Shown: positions 16,856 to 26,520, counted from the first letter of the stretch. The stretch: 64,000 bases of DNA from VRUE01 sp963742535 (GCA_963742535.1 CAVUMC010000002.1:1054001-1118000); one strand, 5' to 3'. Numbers and translations are program-made. Notes: a model not told the origin generated them from the letters alone.

Positions 16856-18280
16856 ATGGCGCGACCCAAGTTCGTCCAGATCCGGCCTCGCCGGCTCGAC
16901 CGGTTCGAGCCGCTGCTGGGCGAGGACTACCAGCGCGTCGTGGCGACGGCGGCACGGGCGCGAGACCGATTCGAGGGCCGGGCGATCTGGCACGTCAGCT
17001 CGACCCTGCGCGGCGGCGGCGTCGCCGAGATGCTGCGCTCGATGCTGCCCTACGCGCGCGGTGCGGGCATCGACACCCGCTGGGTGGTCCTGCGGGAGCG
17101 AGCCGAGTTCTTCGCGCTGACCAAGCGCCTCCACAACAACCTCCACGGCGACCGCGGTGACGGCGGCCCGCTCGGTGCCAAGGAGCGCGAGCTCTACGAG
17201 GCGACTCTGGAAAAGAGCGCGAGCCGTCTCTCTCCCCTGCTGCAGGCGGGCGACGTCGTCTTCCTCCACGACCCGCAAACCGCCGGTCTCGCTCCGGCGG
17301 CGAAGGCCGCCGGAGCCCGGGTCGTCTGGCGCTGCCACATCGGGACCGACGACCCGAATCCACTCACGCGCGGGGCCTGGGAGTTCCTCGCCCCCTACGT
17401 CCGCGCGGCGGACGCCTACGTCTTCTCCCGCGATGCCTACGTCTGGGACGTGCTCGACGCCGAGAGAGCGCGGACGATGGCGCCCTCGATCGACCCGTTC
17501 TCGCCGAAGAACCAGGACCTGGACCCGGCGACCGTCGAGAGGATCGTCGGGATGATCGGCCTGGGGCCGAGCTCACCGAAGACCTTCCCGACCTTCACCC
17601 GCGCCGACGGGACGCCGGGACGAGTCGAGCGCCAGGGCGAGATCGTCCAGGAGTTAAGGCTCCCAAAGGGGGCGACGGTGGTTATGCAGGTCTCCCGCTG
17701 GGATCGGCTCAAGGACCACCGCGGCCTGCTCGAGTGCTTCGACCGCCATCTGGGCGAGCGGGACCTTCATCTCGTCCTCGCCGGGCCGGCAACGGCCGCC
17801 GTTGCCGACGATCCCGAAGGAGCGAGCGTCTGGGAGGAGATCGCCGCTCGCTGGCACCAGCTTCCCACCGAGGTCCGAAGGCGGATCCATCTGGCCTGCC
17901 TGCCGATGGACGACCTCGACGAAAACGCGGCGATGGTCAACGCCCTGCAGAGGCGCGCCAACATCGTCGTGCAGAAGAGCCTCGCCGAGGGGTTCGGCTT
18001 GACCGTCGCCGAGGCGATGTGGAAGCGAAGGCCGGTCATCGGCACCCGCGTCGGCGGCATCCAGGACCAGATCGTCGACGGCGTCAGCGGCATCCTGGTC
18101 GACGATCCCCACGACCTGGAAGCGGTGGCGGCGGCGATCGTCCGGCTGACGGCGGACCGGCGCGGCGCCGAAGCGATGGGCAAAGCGGCCCGCGAGCGCG
18201 TCCGCAAGCACTTCCTGGCGGCGAGCCGACTGGTCGACTACGCGGAGCTGCTCTTCGCGCTCGACCCAGAGCCCGACTAG
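16856..18280 (+). CDS. GT4 glycosyltransferase, trehalose synthase TreT-like
   Basis: Protein of 474 residues. WHVSSTLRGGGVAEMLRSML near the N-terminus, CHIGTDDPN in the middle, then VMQVSRWDRLKDHRGLLECF, VVQKSLAEGFGLTVAEAMWK and GTRVGGIQDQIVDGVSGIL match the trehalose glycosyltransferring synthase family. TreT makes trehalose from an NDP-glucose donor and glucose. Trehalose is a stress protectant, consistent with the upstream universal stress gene. A non-trehalose GT4 role cannot be ruled out. The start is ATG 16856. Confidence 0.85.
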   Translation: MARPKFVQIRPRRLDRFEPLLGEDYQRVVATAARARDRFEGRAIWHVSSTLRGGGVAEMLRSMLPYARGAGIDTRWVVLRERAEFFALTKRLHNNLHGDRGDGGPLGAKERELYEATLEKSASRLSPLLQAGDVVFLHDPQTAGLAPAAKAAGARVVWRCHIGTDDPNPLTRGAWEFLAPYVRAADAYVFSRDAYVWDVLDAERARTMAPSIDPFSPKNQDLDPATVERIVGMIGLGPSSPKTFPTFTRADGTPGRVERQGEIVQELRLPKGATVVMQVSRWDRLKDHRGLLECFDRHLGERDLHLVLAGPATAAVADDPEGASVWEEIAARWHQLPTEVRRRIHLACLPMDDLDENAAMVNALQRRANIVVQKSLAEGFGLTVAEAMWKRRPVIGTRVGGIQDQIVDGVSGILVDDPHDLEAVAAAIVRLTADRRGAEAMGKAARERVRKHFLAASRLVDYAELLFALDPEPD

Positions 18281-18330
18281 GCAGGGCGGGAGATCTACTC
18301 AGCGAAGTGTGGTCAACTGCGCGAGCGGCG

Positions 18331-19062
18331 ATGATCGACCTGCACTGCCACATCCTCCCCGCGCTCGATGACGGCGCGCTCGACGTCGAGGACAGCCTCG
18401 GCCTCGCCCGCCAGGCAGTCAACGACGGGATCGAGCGGGTCTGTGCGACGCCGCACATCCGCCACGACCACGACGTGCGGATCGAGGAGGTCGCCGGCCG
18501 GGTTGAGGGATTGAACGCACGGCTGCGCGAGGAGGGCCTGCCGGTGACGGTGTTGAGCGGCGGCGAGGTGGCCGAGACGGCGGTGGAGGACCTCAGCGAA
18601 GAGGAGCTCTCACGGGTGGCGCTCGGCGCCGGTCGCTGGGTCCTGCTCGAGCCGGCGCCCGGCCCGCTCTCGGACACGCTGCTGAGCCGGGTCGCCCACC
18701 TGGCCGAGCGCGACCACCGGGCCCTGATCGCCCATCCGGAGCGCCACCTCTCGGCCGACATGTACGAGCGGATCGCGGCGCTGATCGCCGCCGGGGCCCT
18801 GGTCCAGGCGACCGCCGACTTCTTCCTGCGCGAGCACACCGCCGAGGGAATGCGGGCGCTGGCCGAGGCGGGCCTCGTCCACGTCGTGAGCAGCGACGCG
18901 CACTCATCGCACGGTGGCCGGCCGCTGCACATATCCGAGGCGTTCGGAGTGCTCGCCGGGATCGAGGCGGTTGCCCCGCACATCGAGTGGATGCGCGACA
19001 CAGCCCCAAAGGCGATAGTCGAGGGCGACGAGGTCACGCTGCCCTTCGGCCCGGCCGTATAG
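18331..19062 (+). CDS. CpsB/YwqE-type PHP phosphotyrosine phosphatase
   Basis: Protein of 243 residues from ATG 18331. The PHP-fold metal motifs are MIDLHCHILPALDDGA (HxH plus DDG), ATPHIRHDHD, LIAHPERH and SSDAHSSHGGR. CpsB/YwqE members dephosphorylate tyrosine kinases controlling capsule or exopolysaccharide export. No tyrosine kinase or capsule locus is present in the window, so the partner is unknown. It starts 50 bp after the TreT-like gene and is likely in the same transcript. The TAG is 4 bp before the convergent PfkB stop. Confidence 0.88.
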   Translation: MIDLHCHILPALDDGALDVEDSLGLARQAVNDGIERVCATPHIRHDHDVRIEEVAGRVEGLNARLREEGLPVTVLSGGEVAETAVEDLSEEELSRVALGAGRWVLLEPAPGPLSDTLLSRVAHLAERDHRALIAHPERHLSADMYERIAALIAAGALVQATADFFLREHTAEGMRALAEAGLVHVVSSDAHSSHGGRPLHISEAFGVLAGIEAVAPHIEWMRDTAPKAIVEGDEVTLPFGPAV

Positions 19063-19066
19063 CTCG

Positions 19067-19996
19067 CTACACCGGGCGCAGCTCGACCCTTCGCGCCAGG
19101 TCCTCGACGACCCCGCGCGACCCGCTGCCGAGACCGTGGCGAAGGAAGTTGGCGGCGCCGGCGGCGGCGCCGGTGCGCAAGGTCTCCTCCCAGTCGAGCC
19201 CGGCGGCGATGCAGGCGGCAAGGGCGCCCATCATCGAGTCGCCGCAGCCCTCGCGCGAGCCGCGTTCGAAGCTGGGCGGGATCAGCTCCCAGGCCTGCCC
19301 GCCGCGCAGCACCATCGCCGGCTCCTCGGCGCGGGTGATGATCGCGGCGCCGGCTCCGGCATCGAGCAGGCGCTGGGCGGCGGCGCGCATCCGATCGGTC
19401 GTGTCGACCGGCCCCTCGACGTAGCCGGCCAGCTCCCAGTCGTTGATCTTGACCAGGTCCGGGCCGCCCTCCAGTGCGCTGTCGAGCCGCGGTGGCGATA
19501 GGTCGACGAGCACCGGGGTTCCGTTCGACTTGACGTCTGCGACGAGACTGCCGTAGAGCTCGAGCGGCAGCGCCTCGCCGGGGAAAGGGCCGCAAAGTGC
19601 CAACACCGCCGAATCGAGCGCGGCCGCCACCGTGCCCGAGAAAAGCTCGTCGACCTCGTGACGCGAGGGCGGCATCGCCGCGCTCTGGGCGATCGGCACC
19701 CGCTCGCCGCTGCGGCGATCGTGCAGGTAGCAGCCGCTCGCGGCAGCGGTCTCGACCAGGCGCAGCTCGACCGGCATGCGCTCCAGCAGCGGTCGCAGCA
19801 CCGTTCCCGTCTCACCGCCGATGAAGCCGCAGAGGACCGGCTCGGCGCCCAGCTCCGCCGCCATCCGCGCGACCCACGCCCCCTGGCCGGCGGCGTGCAG
19901 GTGAATGTCGTCGCCGCCCATGCCGGTCAGCGACTCGACCGTGACCGAGAGCATCGGGTGGGGGCCGAAGACCGTCACTTTGCCGCCGTCGGACAT
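19067..19996 (-). CDS. PfkB-family sugar kinase (1-phosphofructokinase-like)
   Basis: Protein of 309 residues. The N-terminal VTVFGPHPMLSVTVESL and GQGAWVARMAAELGAEPVLC are typical of the PfkB group that phosphorylates sugar phosphates. The C-terminal signature EGCGDSMMGALAACIAAGLD is a variant of GAGDxFxxG, with the catalytic Asp kept but Cys for Ala. The substrate (fructose-1-phosphate, tagatose-6-phosphate or another) is not defined. ATG 19996 opens the conserved N-terminus; the ORF upstream of it overlaps the promoter of the divergent ADH. Confidence 0.82.
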   Translation of the reverse strand: MSDGGKVTVFGPHPMLSVTVESLTGMGGDDIHLHAAGQGAWVARMAAELGAEPVLCGFIGGETGTVLRPLLERMPVELRLVETAAASGCYLHDRRSGERVPIAQSAAMPPSRHEVDELFSGTVAAALDSAVLALCGPFPGEALPLELYGSLVADVKSNGTPVLVDLSPPRLDSALEGGPDLVKINDWELAGYVEGPVDTTDRMRAAAQRLLDAGAGAAIITRAEEPAMVLRGGQAWELIPPSFERGSREGCGDSMMGALAACIAAGLDWEETLRTGAAAGAANFLRHGLGSGSRGVVEDLARRVELRPV

Positions 19997-20051
19997 CGAC
20001 CAGAGGCTAGCCGCCCCGGTCGTGGGCGAATCCCCACATCTCCGTGTGGCC

Positions 20052-20088
20052 AATCACCGATGGCCAAGCGCCATACCGGTGTTGGAAT
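20052..20088 (+). promoter_or_regulatory. GATGGC-box promoter candidate of the ADH operon
   Basis: AATCACCGATGGC (20052-20064), 18 nt, TGGAAT (20083-20088), then a 36-nt leader with GGAGG before ATG 20125. The hexamer lacks the usual A at position 2, so this member is weaker. The box lies in a short inverted repeat (GGCCA...TGGCC) that also faces the divergent kinase. Confidence 0.4.
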
Positions 20089-20124
20089 CGGTCGCGACGA
20101 TCCCGACCCCTTGGAGGCCCAGCG

Positions 20125-21200
20125 ATGAAGGCAGCCGTAGTACACGACTTCGAGCACCCGCTCAGCATCGATGAGGTCCCGGTGCCGACACCGGGCCCGA
20201 GCAGGTCCTGGTCGAGATCGAGGCCTGCGGCCTTTGCCACACCGACATCCACGCCGCCCGCGGCGAGTGGCCGGTCAAGCCCTCCCCTCCCTTCGTCCCC
20301 GGCCACGAGGGCGTCGGCCGCGTCGTCGCCCTCGGTTCCGGCAACAGCCACGGCATCGAGATCGGGATGCGCGTCGCCCTCCCCTGGCTCGGCTACGCCT
20401 GCGGCGACTGCCGTTACTGCAACGACGGCTGGGAGACGCTCTGCGAATCCCAGCTCAACATGGGCTACTCGATCGACGGCGGCTTCGCCGAGTTCGCCGT
20501 CGGCTACGCCCGCCACGTCGTCCGCGTGCCCGACGAGATCGACCCCCTCGACGCGGCGCCGCTGACCTGCGCCGGCGTCACCACCTTCAAGGCAGTCAAG
20601 GTCTCCGGCGCCGGCCCCTCCTCCCTCATCGCCGTCTTCGGCGCCGGTGGCCTCGGCCACCTGGCGATCCAATACGCGGCGACGGCCGGCGCCGGGGTGG
20701 TCGCCGTCGACGTCAACGAGCAGCGGCTCGAAAGCGCCCGCGAGCTCGGTGCCGAGCACGTCGTCAACGCCGCCGAGGAAGACCCGGCGGCGGCGATCAA
20801 GAAGCTCGGCGGCGCCGACGCGGCGATCTCAACTGCGGTCACTCCAGCCGCCTTCGAGCAGGCGCTCGCCTCGCTTGCTCGGGGCGGCACCCTCGTCTGC
20901 GTCGGCCTGCCGGCCGAGAACGAGATGAAGCTGCCGATCTTTGAGACGGTGCTCGAGGGACTGACCGTGCACGGCTCGATCGTCGGTACCCACCACGACC
21001 TCGAGCAGGTCTTCGACCTGCACCGCCGCGGCCGCACCAAGGTGGAGCGCGCCTCGCGCCCGCTCGACGACGTCAACGAGGCGATCGAGCAGGTGCTCGA
21101 CGGCAGCGCCCCGGCGGCCCGCACCGTCTTCGACCTCCGCTCCGGCGCCGCCGAGGCGGCGGCGAGCGAGAGCGCCCGCGAGACCGTGCGAGCGGGCTAG
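20125..21200 (+). pseudogene. Zinc-dependent alcohol dehydrogenase, frameshifted near codon 24
   Basis: Medium-chain, AdhP-like alcohol dehydrogenase oxidising primary alcohols with NAD. From ATG 20125 the frame reads MKAAVVHDFEHPLSIDEVPV then PTPG; one base is missing at about 20193-20198 (GGGCCC), after which the frame EQVLVEIEACGLCHTDIHAA continues to 21200. With one G or C added the protein is complete at about 359 residues. The catalytic zinc Cys and HEGVG, the structural zinc cysteines (CGDCRYCNDGWETLC) and the NAD fold (VFGAGGLGHLAIQYA) are all present. The C-terminus is extended. It leads the operon with aldehyde dehydrogenase and DUF779. The single-base loss may be a sequencing error. 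Confidence 0.85.
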
Positions 21201-21245
21201 CGACAACAGACCCAGCCAGAACCAAGCAGCGAGGAGAGGCCACCA

Positions 21246-22790
21246 ATGAGCACGATCGAGAAGCAAGACACGACGATCCCGGCGCCGGGGCAGCACGACA
21301 GCCCGGTCGAGCTGAGCGATCGCTACGACAACTTCATCGGCGGCCACTGGGTGCCCCCCACGTCGGGCGGCTACCGCGAGAACCTCACCCCCGCCACCGG
21401 CGAGGCCTTCAGCACGATCGCCGACTCGACCCCGGACGACATCGAGCTCGCCCTCGACGCCGCCCACGCCGCCAAGGACGAGTGGGGCGCCGCCTCACCC
21501 GCCGAACGGGCCGCCGTCCTGAACAAGATGGCCGATGCGGTCGAAGAGAACCTTCAAATGCTGGCCGTCGCCGAGAGCTGGGACAACGGCAAGCCGGTGC
21601 GCGAGACCCTCGCCGCCGACATCCCGCTCGTGGTCGACCACCTGCGCTACTTCGCCGGAGCGGTGCGCTCCGAGGAGGGGCGGGTCTCGGAGATCGACAA
21701 GGACACCTACGCCTACCACTTCCACGAGCCGCTGGGCGTGGTCGGCCAGATCATCCCCTTCAACTTCCCGCTGCTGATGGCAGCCTGGAAGATCGCCCCG
21801 GCGCTCGCGGCTGGCAACTGCACGGTCCTCAAGCCCGCCAGCCCGACGCCGTGGTCGATCCTGAAGCTGATGGAGGTGCTCGAGGACGTCGTGCCGCCGG
21901 GCGTGATCAACGTCGTCAACGGCCCCGGCGCCGAGATCGGCCGGGCCCTGGCCTCGAACAAGCGGATCGCCAAGATCGCCTTCACCGGCGAGACCGTGAC
22001 CGGGCGGCTGATCATGCAGTACGCGGCGCAGAACATCATCCCCTCGACCACCGAGCTGGGCGGCAAGTCGCCGAACATCTTCTTCGAGGACGTGATGGCC
22101 GCCGACGACGACTTCCTCGACAAGGCGATCGAGGGCTTCGTCCTCTACGCCTTCAACAAGGGCGAGGTCTGCACCGCCCCCTCGCGGGCGCTGATCGCGG
22201 AGTCGATCTACGAGCCGTTCATGGAGCGCGTGCTGGAGCGGGTCGCGGCGATCCGCCAGGGCCACCCGCTCGACCCGGCGACGATGATGGGCCCGCAGGT
22301 CTCCGCCGCGCAGCTCGACAAGGTCGAGAGCTACGTCAAGATCGGCCTCGATGAGGGCGCCGAGCTGCTCGCCGGCGGCCACCGCCCCGAGCTGCCGGAC
22401 GAGCTCAGCGGCGGCTACTACTTCGAGCCGACCGTGCTCAAAGGGACCAACGACATGCGGGTCTTCCAGGAGGAGATCTTCGGCCCGGTGGTCTCGGTGA
22501 CGAGCTTCAAGGACGAGGCCGAGGCCCTGGCGATCGCCAACGACACCCTCTACGGCCTCGGTGCCGGGGTCTGGACCCGCGACGGCGCCCGCGCCTTCCG
22601 CATGGGCCGCGGCATCGAAGCCGGCCGGGTGTGGACCAATTGCTATCACCAGTACCCCGCCCACGCCGCCTTCGGCGGCTACAAGATCTCCGGCGTCGGC
22701 CGCGAGAACCACCGGATGATGCTCGACCACTACTCCCAGACCAAGTGCCTGCTGGTCAGCTACGACCAGAAGGCAATGGGCTTCTTCTAG
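21246..22790 (+). CDS. NAD-dependent aldehyde dehydrogenase (acetaldehyde type)
   Basis: Protein of 514 residues. The oxyanion Asn is in PFNFP (about 173), the general base Glu in STTELGGKSPN (about 270) and the nucleophile Cys in GEVCTAPSR (about 309). The sequence resembles ExaC/AldB-type enzymes that oxidise acetaldehyde to acetate. Position between an alcohol dehydrogenase and a DUF779 gene is the usual context of this subfamily. The start is ATG 21246 with GGAGAGG upstream. The operon would convert alcohol to acid with production of two NADH. Confidence 0.95.
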   Translation: MSTIEKQDTTIPAPGQHDSPVELSDRYDNFIGGHWVPPTSGGYRENLTPATGEAFSTIADSTPDDIELALDAAHAAKDEWGAASPAERAAVLNKMADAVEENLQMLAVAESWDNGKPVRETLAADIPLVVDHLRYFAGAVRSEEGRVSEIDKDTYAYHFHEPLGVVGQIIPFNFPLLMAAWKIAPALAAGNCTVLKPASPTPWSILKLMEVLEDVVPPGVINVVNGPGAEIGRALASNKRIAKIAFTGETVTGRLIMQYAAQNIIPSTTELGGKSPNIFFEDVMAADDDFLDKAIEGFVLYAFNKGEVCTAPSRALIAESIYEPFMERVLERVAAIRQGHPLDPATMMGPQVSAAQLDKVESYVKIGLDEGAELLAGGHRPELPDELSGGYYFEPTVLKGTNDMRVFQEEIFGPVVSVTSFKDEAEALAIANDTLYGLGAGVWTRDGARAFRMGRGIEAGRVWTNCYHQYPAHAAFGGYKISGVGRENHRMMLDHYSQTKCLLVSYDQKAMGFF

Positions 22791-22797
22791 GCCGGCC

Positions 22798-23115
22798 TTG
22801 CCCCGGGTGAGCGCCACTCCCGAGGCGGTGAAGGCGATCGAGCGGCTGCGGGCGCGTCACGGCTCGATCGTCTTCCACCAATCCGGCGGCTGCTGCTCCG
22901 GCAGCTCGCCGATGTGCCTGCGCGCCGACGAGCTGCCCCCCGGCCCCAACGACGTCGAGCTGGGTGAGGTGGCCGGCGTCCCCGTCCTGATCGACCGCGA
23001 CCTCTACGACAGCTGGAACAGCCCGGACTTCCGTATTGACGTAGCCGCAGGAGCTGCCGACAGCCTCTCGCTGGAGGGCTCAGACGGCCTGCACTTCGTC
23101 AACCTGGCGGATTGA
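22798..23115 (+). CDS. DUF779 family protein, aldehyde dehydrogenase-associated
   Basis: Protein of 105 residues from TTG 22798, 7 bp after the aldehyde dehydrogenase. The family core is FHQSGGCCSGSSPMCL, with clustered cysteines that could bind a metal or act in redox, followed by VELGEVAGVPVLIDRDLYDS. DUF779 genes are almost always next to acetaldehyde dehydrogenase genes; the biochemical role is not established. Confidence 0.9.
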   Translation: MPRVSATPEAVKAIERLRARHGSIVFHQSGGCCSGSSPMCLRADELPPGPNDVELGEVAGVPVLIDRDLYDSWNSPDFRIDVAAGAADSLSLEGSDGLHFVNLAD

Positions 23116-23518
23116 GCAGGGAGCGGCTCAAAGAGTTGACTACAGCTCAGAGAGCGGCACCGTCTCGCCGTGTCGAGTCTGCTCGATCGAATCCTGCGTG
23201 CGCTCGCCAGTCTCGACAACTTCCGTACGTGGTCCGGCTCAAGCGTGACATCGATGCGGCAGTTCCTTTCATCCACGACCCCAAGGTATACGGTCCGGCG
23301 CCGTCGATCACGCAAGCTTGAATACAGGCTTCTGGATAACGGCGGAGCGCGTGATTCTGGTGACTGCAGCCACACCTCCAACCCGGGACGGCAGTGAAAA
23401 CTAGGCTCCAAGCCACGAAACGCCTCTCGTCATCGATTCGGTGGGGTCTCGGAAAGTACGGCTGAGTTGGGTGGGTTCTCCGGCCTGCAATCCGCGCCCC
23501 TGGACGCCTATATTGCAC
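23116..23518. other. Gap of about 400 bp without a supported gene
   Basis: Short open frames occur in several phases, but none has coding-like composition, a ribosome site or a recognisable motif. The stretch is less GC-rich than the ADH operon and marks the transition into the lower-GC Mrr-STAND gene. No tRNA, repeat or clear terminator was found in it. Confidence 0.5.
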
Positions 23519-25978
23519 CTACAAGTCTGCGAAAAACTCCCCGATGTCGAACACTTCGCCGCTTTCCGTAGAACGCCCATAGCGATCATCGTCATCGGGT
23601 TCGGGATTTGCGTAGGCCTCGTGGCGTTCACCGTACTCCCGCCACTCGTACTCCTTTTCGTCGAGTTGGAGGGGTAGCATCTCGCAACGCTCAGCAAGCT
23701 CGGGCTCGAAACGCTCTATCGCTTTAACCACAGTCTCCGCGCTCGTCAACCAGTCGAGTTCCGGCGGCGCCTCCGCGTATTCCCCAGGGTCATCCTCCTC
23801 ATATATCGTCGGCCCCTCCATCTCCTCCTGCTCAGCATCGATCCGATCTAGCACCGTCTCCAGCAACGTTCGCTGAGAGTCAGGAAAAGAGAGACCGATC
23901 AACCAGCGCGGCTCATACAGCCGTAGCAAGCCGGCGAGGTCGAGCCAAACTTCAGCAGCATCAGCTAGCGGGCCAATGTCGGAGCCGATCAGTGCTTCGG
24001 CCGACTCGACCCTCGCCTTCCAGGTCGCCGATAGATCAGGTCCTGGCACAGGCGGCAAGAGGCCCGCGGAGGCGCGATAGAAGTTGCGAAGCTCGCCATT
24101 ACCCAAGATCTCTCCGCGGTCGCTCCAGTGTTCGCATGTCGCCTCGAGCCCGATCCGCGTGAGCTCCCGTAGCTCCGCGGTGTGCTCAGCGCCCTCGGCA
24201 GAGCCCGCTAGACGAGCAGTATCAGCAAGCAGCGCAGCCAGCCGTCCAGCGCCCTCCTCCCCCAATGCCGCAGGCAACTCGGCGAGGCGCTCGGTGACTG
24301 CCCGCCAGTCTTCATTGTCAACCAGCAGTGGAAAGAGGCGCTCGCCGGTTGCACCACCCTCAGAGGAAAGGGCCAACATAATGCCGTCGAGCCCAGCGGC
24401 CCGCAGAAAAGCGCGTCGCGCCGCCGCGTCTCCCATCAAATGGTCGATCACCATGTCGCGAACGCTGGGGTGGACCCACTCCAGATAAGAGTGCGTCTCC
24501 CCACTCGATGGATCCAACAGACGCAGAAGCCGCACAAAATGCTCATCGATCGACGACGCAGTCGCCCTGGCACTTCGCTCCGGTGCAGCACCCAGGTGGC
24601 GCTCGAAGGCGAGCTCAAGCTCGTTCATCTTGATCACCACACCGCTCGAATCGAGCATTGCGATCAAAAGCGCCTTGCAATCCGCGGGCAACTGACCGAA
24701 GGAGGTAGTCATCTCACGAGTGGGAGTCTCAAGATTGCTCGCCACGGCATCCGTCATCAGGTTCTCGCGCTCTTCGCCGACCGGTGCCTCAAGGATCGCC
24801 TCAAGCTGACGGGTGACGAAGCGGTGTATGCGAAGCGGCGTAAAATGCTCGTTGTCAACGATCGGGCGCGCGTAGTCGCGAATCAGCGCTCGACCCTCCT
24901 CGCCAGGAATCGCGACCTTGGCATGGCGGTAGAGCATTTGCGCCTTCTCCTGCACGGAGAGCGCCGAAGCATCGACCAGAACCTTTTGGGGGTCGGGAAA
25001 ATCAGAGGCCTCGCCCTTGGGGTTGAGTCGTTCGAGTGCCGTCTTCAACGGCGCCGGACGCGAAGTCAAGAGAAGCCAATGGCGGTAGTCAAGGGCCCGA
25101 ATTACCTTGTCGAGCTCCTCGGCCCACAGCGTTGCGCGGTCGGGTTGATACTCGGTTGAGCCAAAGGCATCATCTACCACGAAGACTTGGGGTTGTTCGG
25201 GCCTAAGCACCTTGAACATGTCCTCCGGTGTGCGGCACTCGAAGGCATCCCACGCCCCCGAGAGTCGTGCAAGGGCGATCATCCAGGCGATCGAGGTCTT
25301 GCCCATCTCCGGCGGCCCCGTCAGAACAACGAAGTGGCGCGCACTGAGCACGTTCAGCGCCTTGGTGTAAGCGTCTGTGGCAACGAAGGAGGTAGCCAGC
25401 TCTCCGGCCAGCTCGAGCCCGAGTGATGAACGGGTGAGAATGTCCTTGTGAACCTGCTCGTCTAGCAGGGCAAAGATGTCACGCAGGCCAAGCACTTGGG
25501 GATAGGCGAGGCGTACCCGCGGAGAATCATCGAGCAAGGCATCAAGGTCGGCTCCATCCTGTACCAGGATCTCGGACTCAGGCAGTCCGACCTCGAGCAA
25601 CTGCTTGACCTTTTGTCGCCCGCTGCCGGTGAGGGGTGCGTTGGTTAGCAGAGTGTAGTAGCGGGGGTTCTTCCAAAGTCCCGCCTCTGCACGCTCGTCG
25701 ATTCGCTTGAGCTCTGCCTTGACCCCTGCTTCAACGCGCTCCAGCGGCTCCGCCCCAGCGGCATTTGCCCCGGAGACAAACTTGACTTGGAAGATGAATG
25801 GCCCCAAGTTCTCCTTAGTGCCAGGGTGGCGCAATGGTCCCTCTGCGTAAGCATCACGACCCATATCGCCGCTACGGCCCCATGCCTCAACCGCAAGCCC
25901 GCCCTTTGTCTTGAGAAGCGACTGACAGAGACGCTCGAACTGATACCAGCCAAGCACATCGAGGTTGTACTCCGGCAC
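23519..25978 (-). CDS. Mrr-like nuclease fused to a STAND NTPase (candidate anti-phage protein)
   Basis: Protein of 819 residues. The N-terminal domain (about 1-150) has a PD-(D/E)xK restriction-endonuclease core: EAWGRSGDMGRDAY with Asp42, then FIFQVKF with Gln64-x-Lys66. It is followed by a P-loop NTPase of the nSTAND3 kind: Walker A GPPEMGKT (221-228), Walker B VFVVDD (265-270), and a helical region. The C-terminal 400 residues are helical, acidic and of no known family, a likely sensor. STAND proteins with nuclease effectors are established anti-phage sensors (Avs group); this assignment is by architecture only. GC is visibly lower than in surrounding genes, codon use differs, and it stands alone between gene-poor gaps, suggesting transfer. 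The start is ATG 25978. Confidence 0.8.
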   Translation of the reverse strand: MPEYNLDVLGWYQFERLCQSLLKTKGGLAVEAWGRSGDMGRDAYAEGPLRHPGTKENLGPFIFQVKFVSGANAAGAEPLERVEAGVKAELKRIDERAEAGLWKNPRYYTLLTNAPLTGSGRQKVKQLLEVGLPESEILVQDGADLDALLDDSPRVRLAYPQVLGLRDIFALLDEQVHKDILTRSSLGLELAGELATSFVATDAYTKALNVLSARHFVVLTGPPEMGKTSIAWMIALARLSGAWDAFECRTPEDMFKVLRPEQPQVFVVDDAFGSTEYQPDRATLWAEELDKVIRALDYRHWLLLTSRPAPLKTALERLNPKGEASDFPDPQKVLVDASALSVQEKAQMLYRHAKVAIPGEEGRALIRDYARPIVDNEHFTPLRIHRFVTRQLEAILEAPVGEERENLMTDAVASNLETPTREMTTSFGQLPADCKALLIAMLDSSGVVIKMNELELAFERHLGAAPERSARATASSIDEHFVRLLRLLDPSSGETHSYLEWVHPSVRDMVIDHLMGDAAARRAFLRAAGLDGIMLALSSEGGATGERLFPLLVDNEDWRAVTERLAELPAALGEEGAGRLAALLADTARLAGSAEGAEHTAELRELTRIGLEATCEHWSDRGEILGNGELRNFYRASAGLLPPVPGPDLSATWKARVESAEALIGSDIGPLADAAEVWLDLAGLLRLYEPRWLIGLSFPDSQRTLLETVLDRIDAEQEEMEGPTIYEEDDPGEYAEAPPELDWLTSAETVVKAIERFEPELAERCEMLPLQLDEKEYEWREYGERHEAYANPEPDDDDRYGRSTESGEVFDIGEFFADL

Positions 25979-26150
25979 AGCTAGACCCCCCAGCGGATAG
26001 GGGATGCTCCGATCGAGACCTGTTCAAGTAAGCCCCCATGCCCACTGGAGTTCATACCGAGAGTATTCCTGACAGCCAAAGATTTGGACTGGTCAAGCAA
26101 CAACCGATTAGGAGCTAGATGGAGGAGTACTTAAGCCAAAGAGGCGCCTT

Positions 26151-26516
26151 TCATCGACTGAGACGGCGGTGCGCGATCTCGTAAACGCTCGGCCGCCAAA
26201 CTTGCGCAGGATGACGCTCGCCCACGGCAAGCAACACGAGAGCAGGCTTCGAGACTTGTTCGTCAGCGGCCAGGACCGCGCCCCATTGACCGTTCGGCTG
26301 AGGGAGGCGGCACTTCACACATCCTCCAAGACGGGTTCCGTCGTGGCCTTCCTCTTCGCAGCGCAACAGCCAGTCGCGGGGAACGCCATCCCGTCGCAAA
26401 TCATCAAGCACAGGCTCTATGGCTCTTCGGGCTGCTGGGGTGCAGCGAGGAAGATCCTCCGCCAGTACCTCATCGATGACCCGAACTTCAAAGCGCGGAC
26501 CCGCGCCCGCGCTCAC
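26151..26516 (-). CDS. Putative toxin of a two-gene toxin-antitoxin-like pair
   Basis: Protein of 121 residues encoded just downstream of a 66-residue acidic protein with 4 bp between, the usual antitoxin-toxin order. The end VWRPSVYEIAHRRLSR resembles the closing strand/helix of RelE-type mRNA interferases, and DEVLAEDLP/RRAIEPVLDDLRRD could be the N-terminal helices. A Cys-rich middle (LLRCEEEGHDGTRLGGCVKC) is not typical. The assignment rests on gene arrangement plus weak resemblance. Confidence 0.45.
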   Translation of the reverse strand: MSAGAGPRFEVRVIDEVLAEDLPRCTPAARRAIEPVLDDLRRDGVPRDWLLRCEEEGHDGTRLGGCVKCRLPQPNGQWGAVLAADEQVSKPALVLLAVGERHPAQVWRPSVYEIAHRRLSR

Positions 26517-26520
26517 CGGC

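Noticed and set aside
20052..20065. Palindromic DosR box in the ADH/kinase promoter
   Set aside because: The inverted GGCCA/TGGCC is short and does not match the DosR consensus (GGGACT...AGTCCC); no such box was found in the window.
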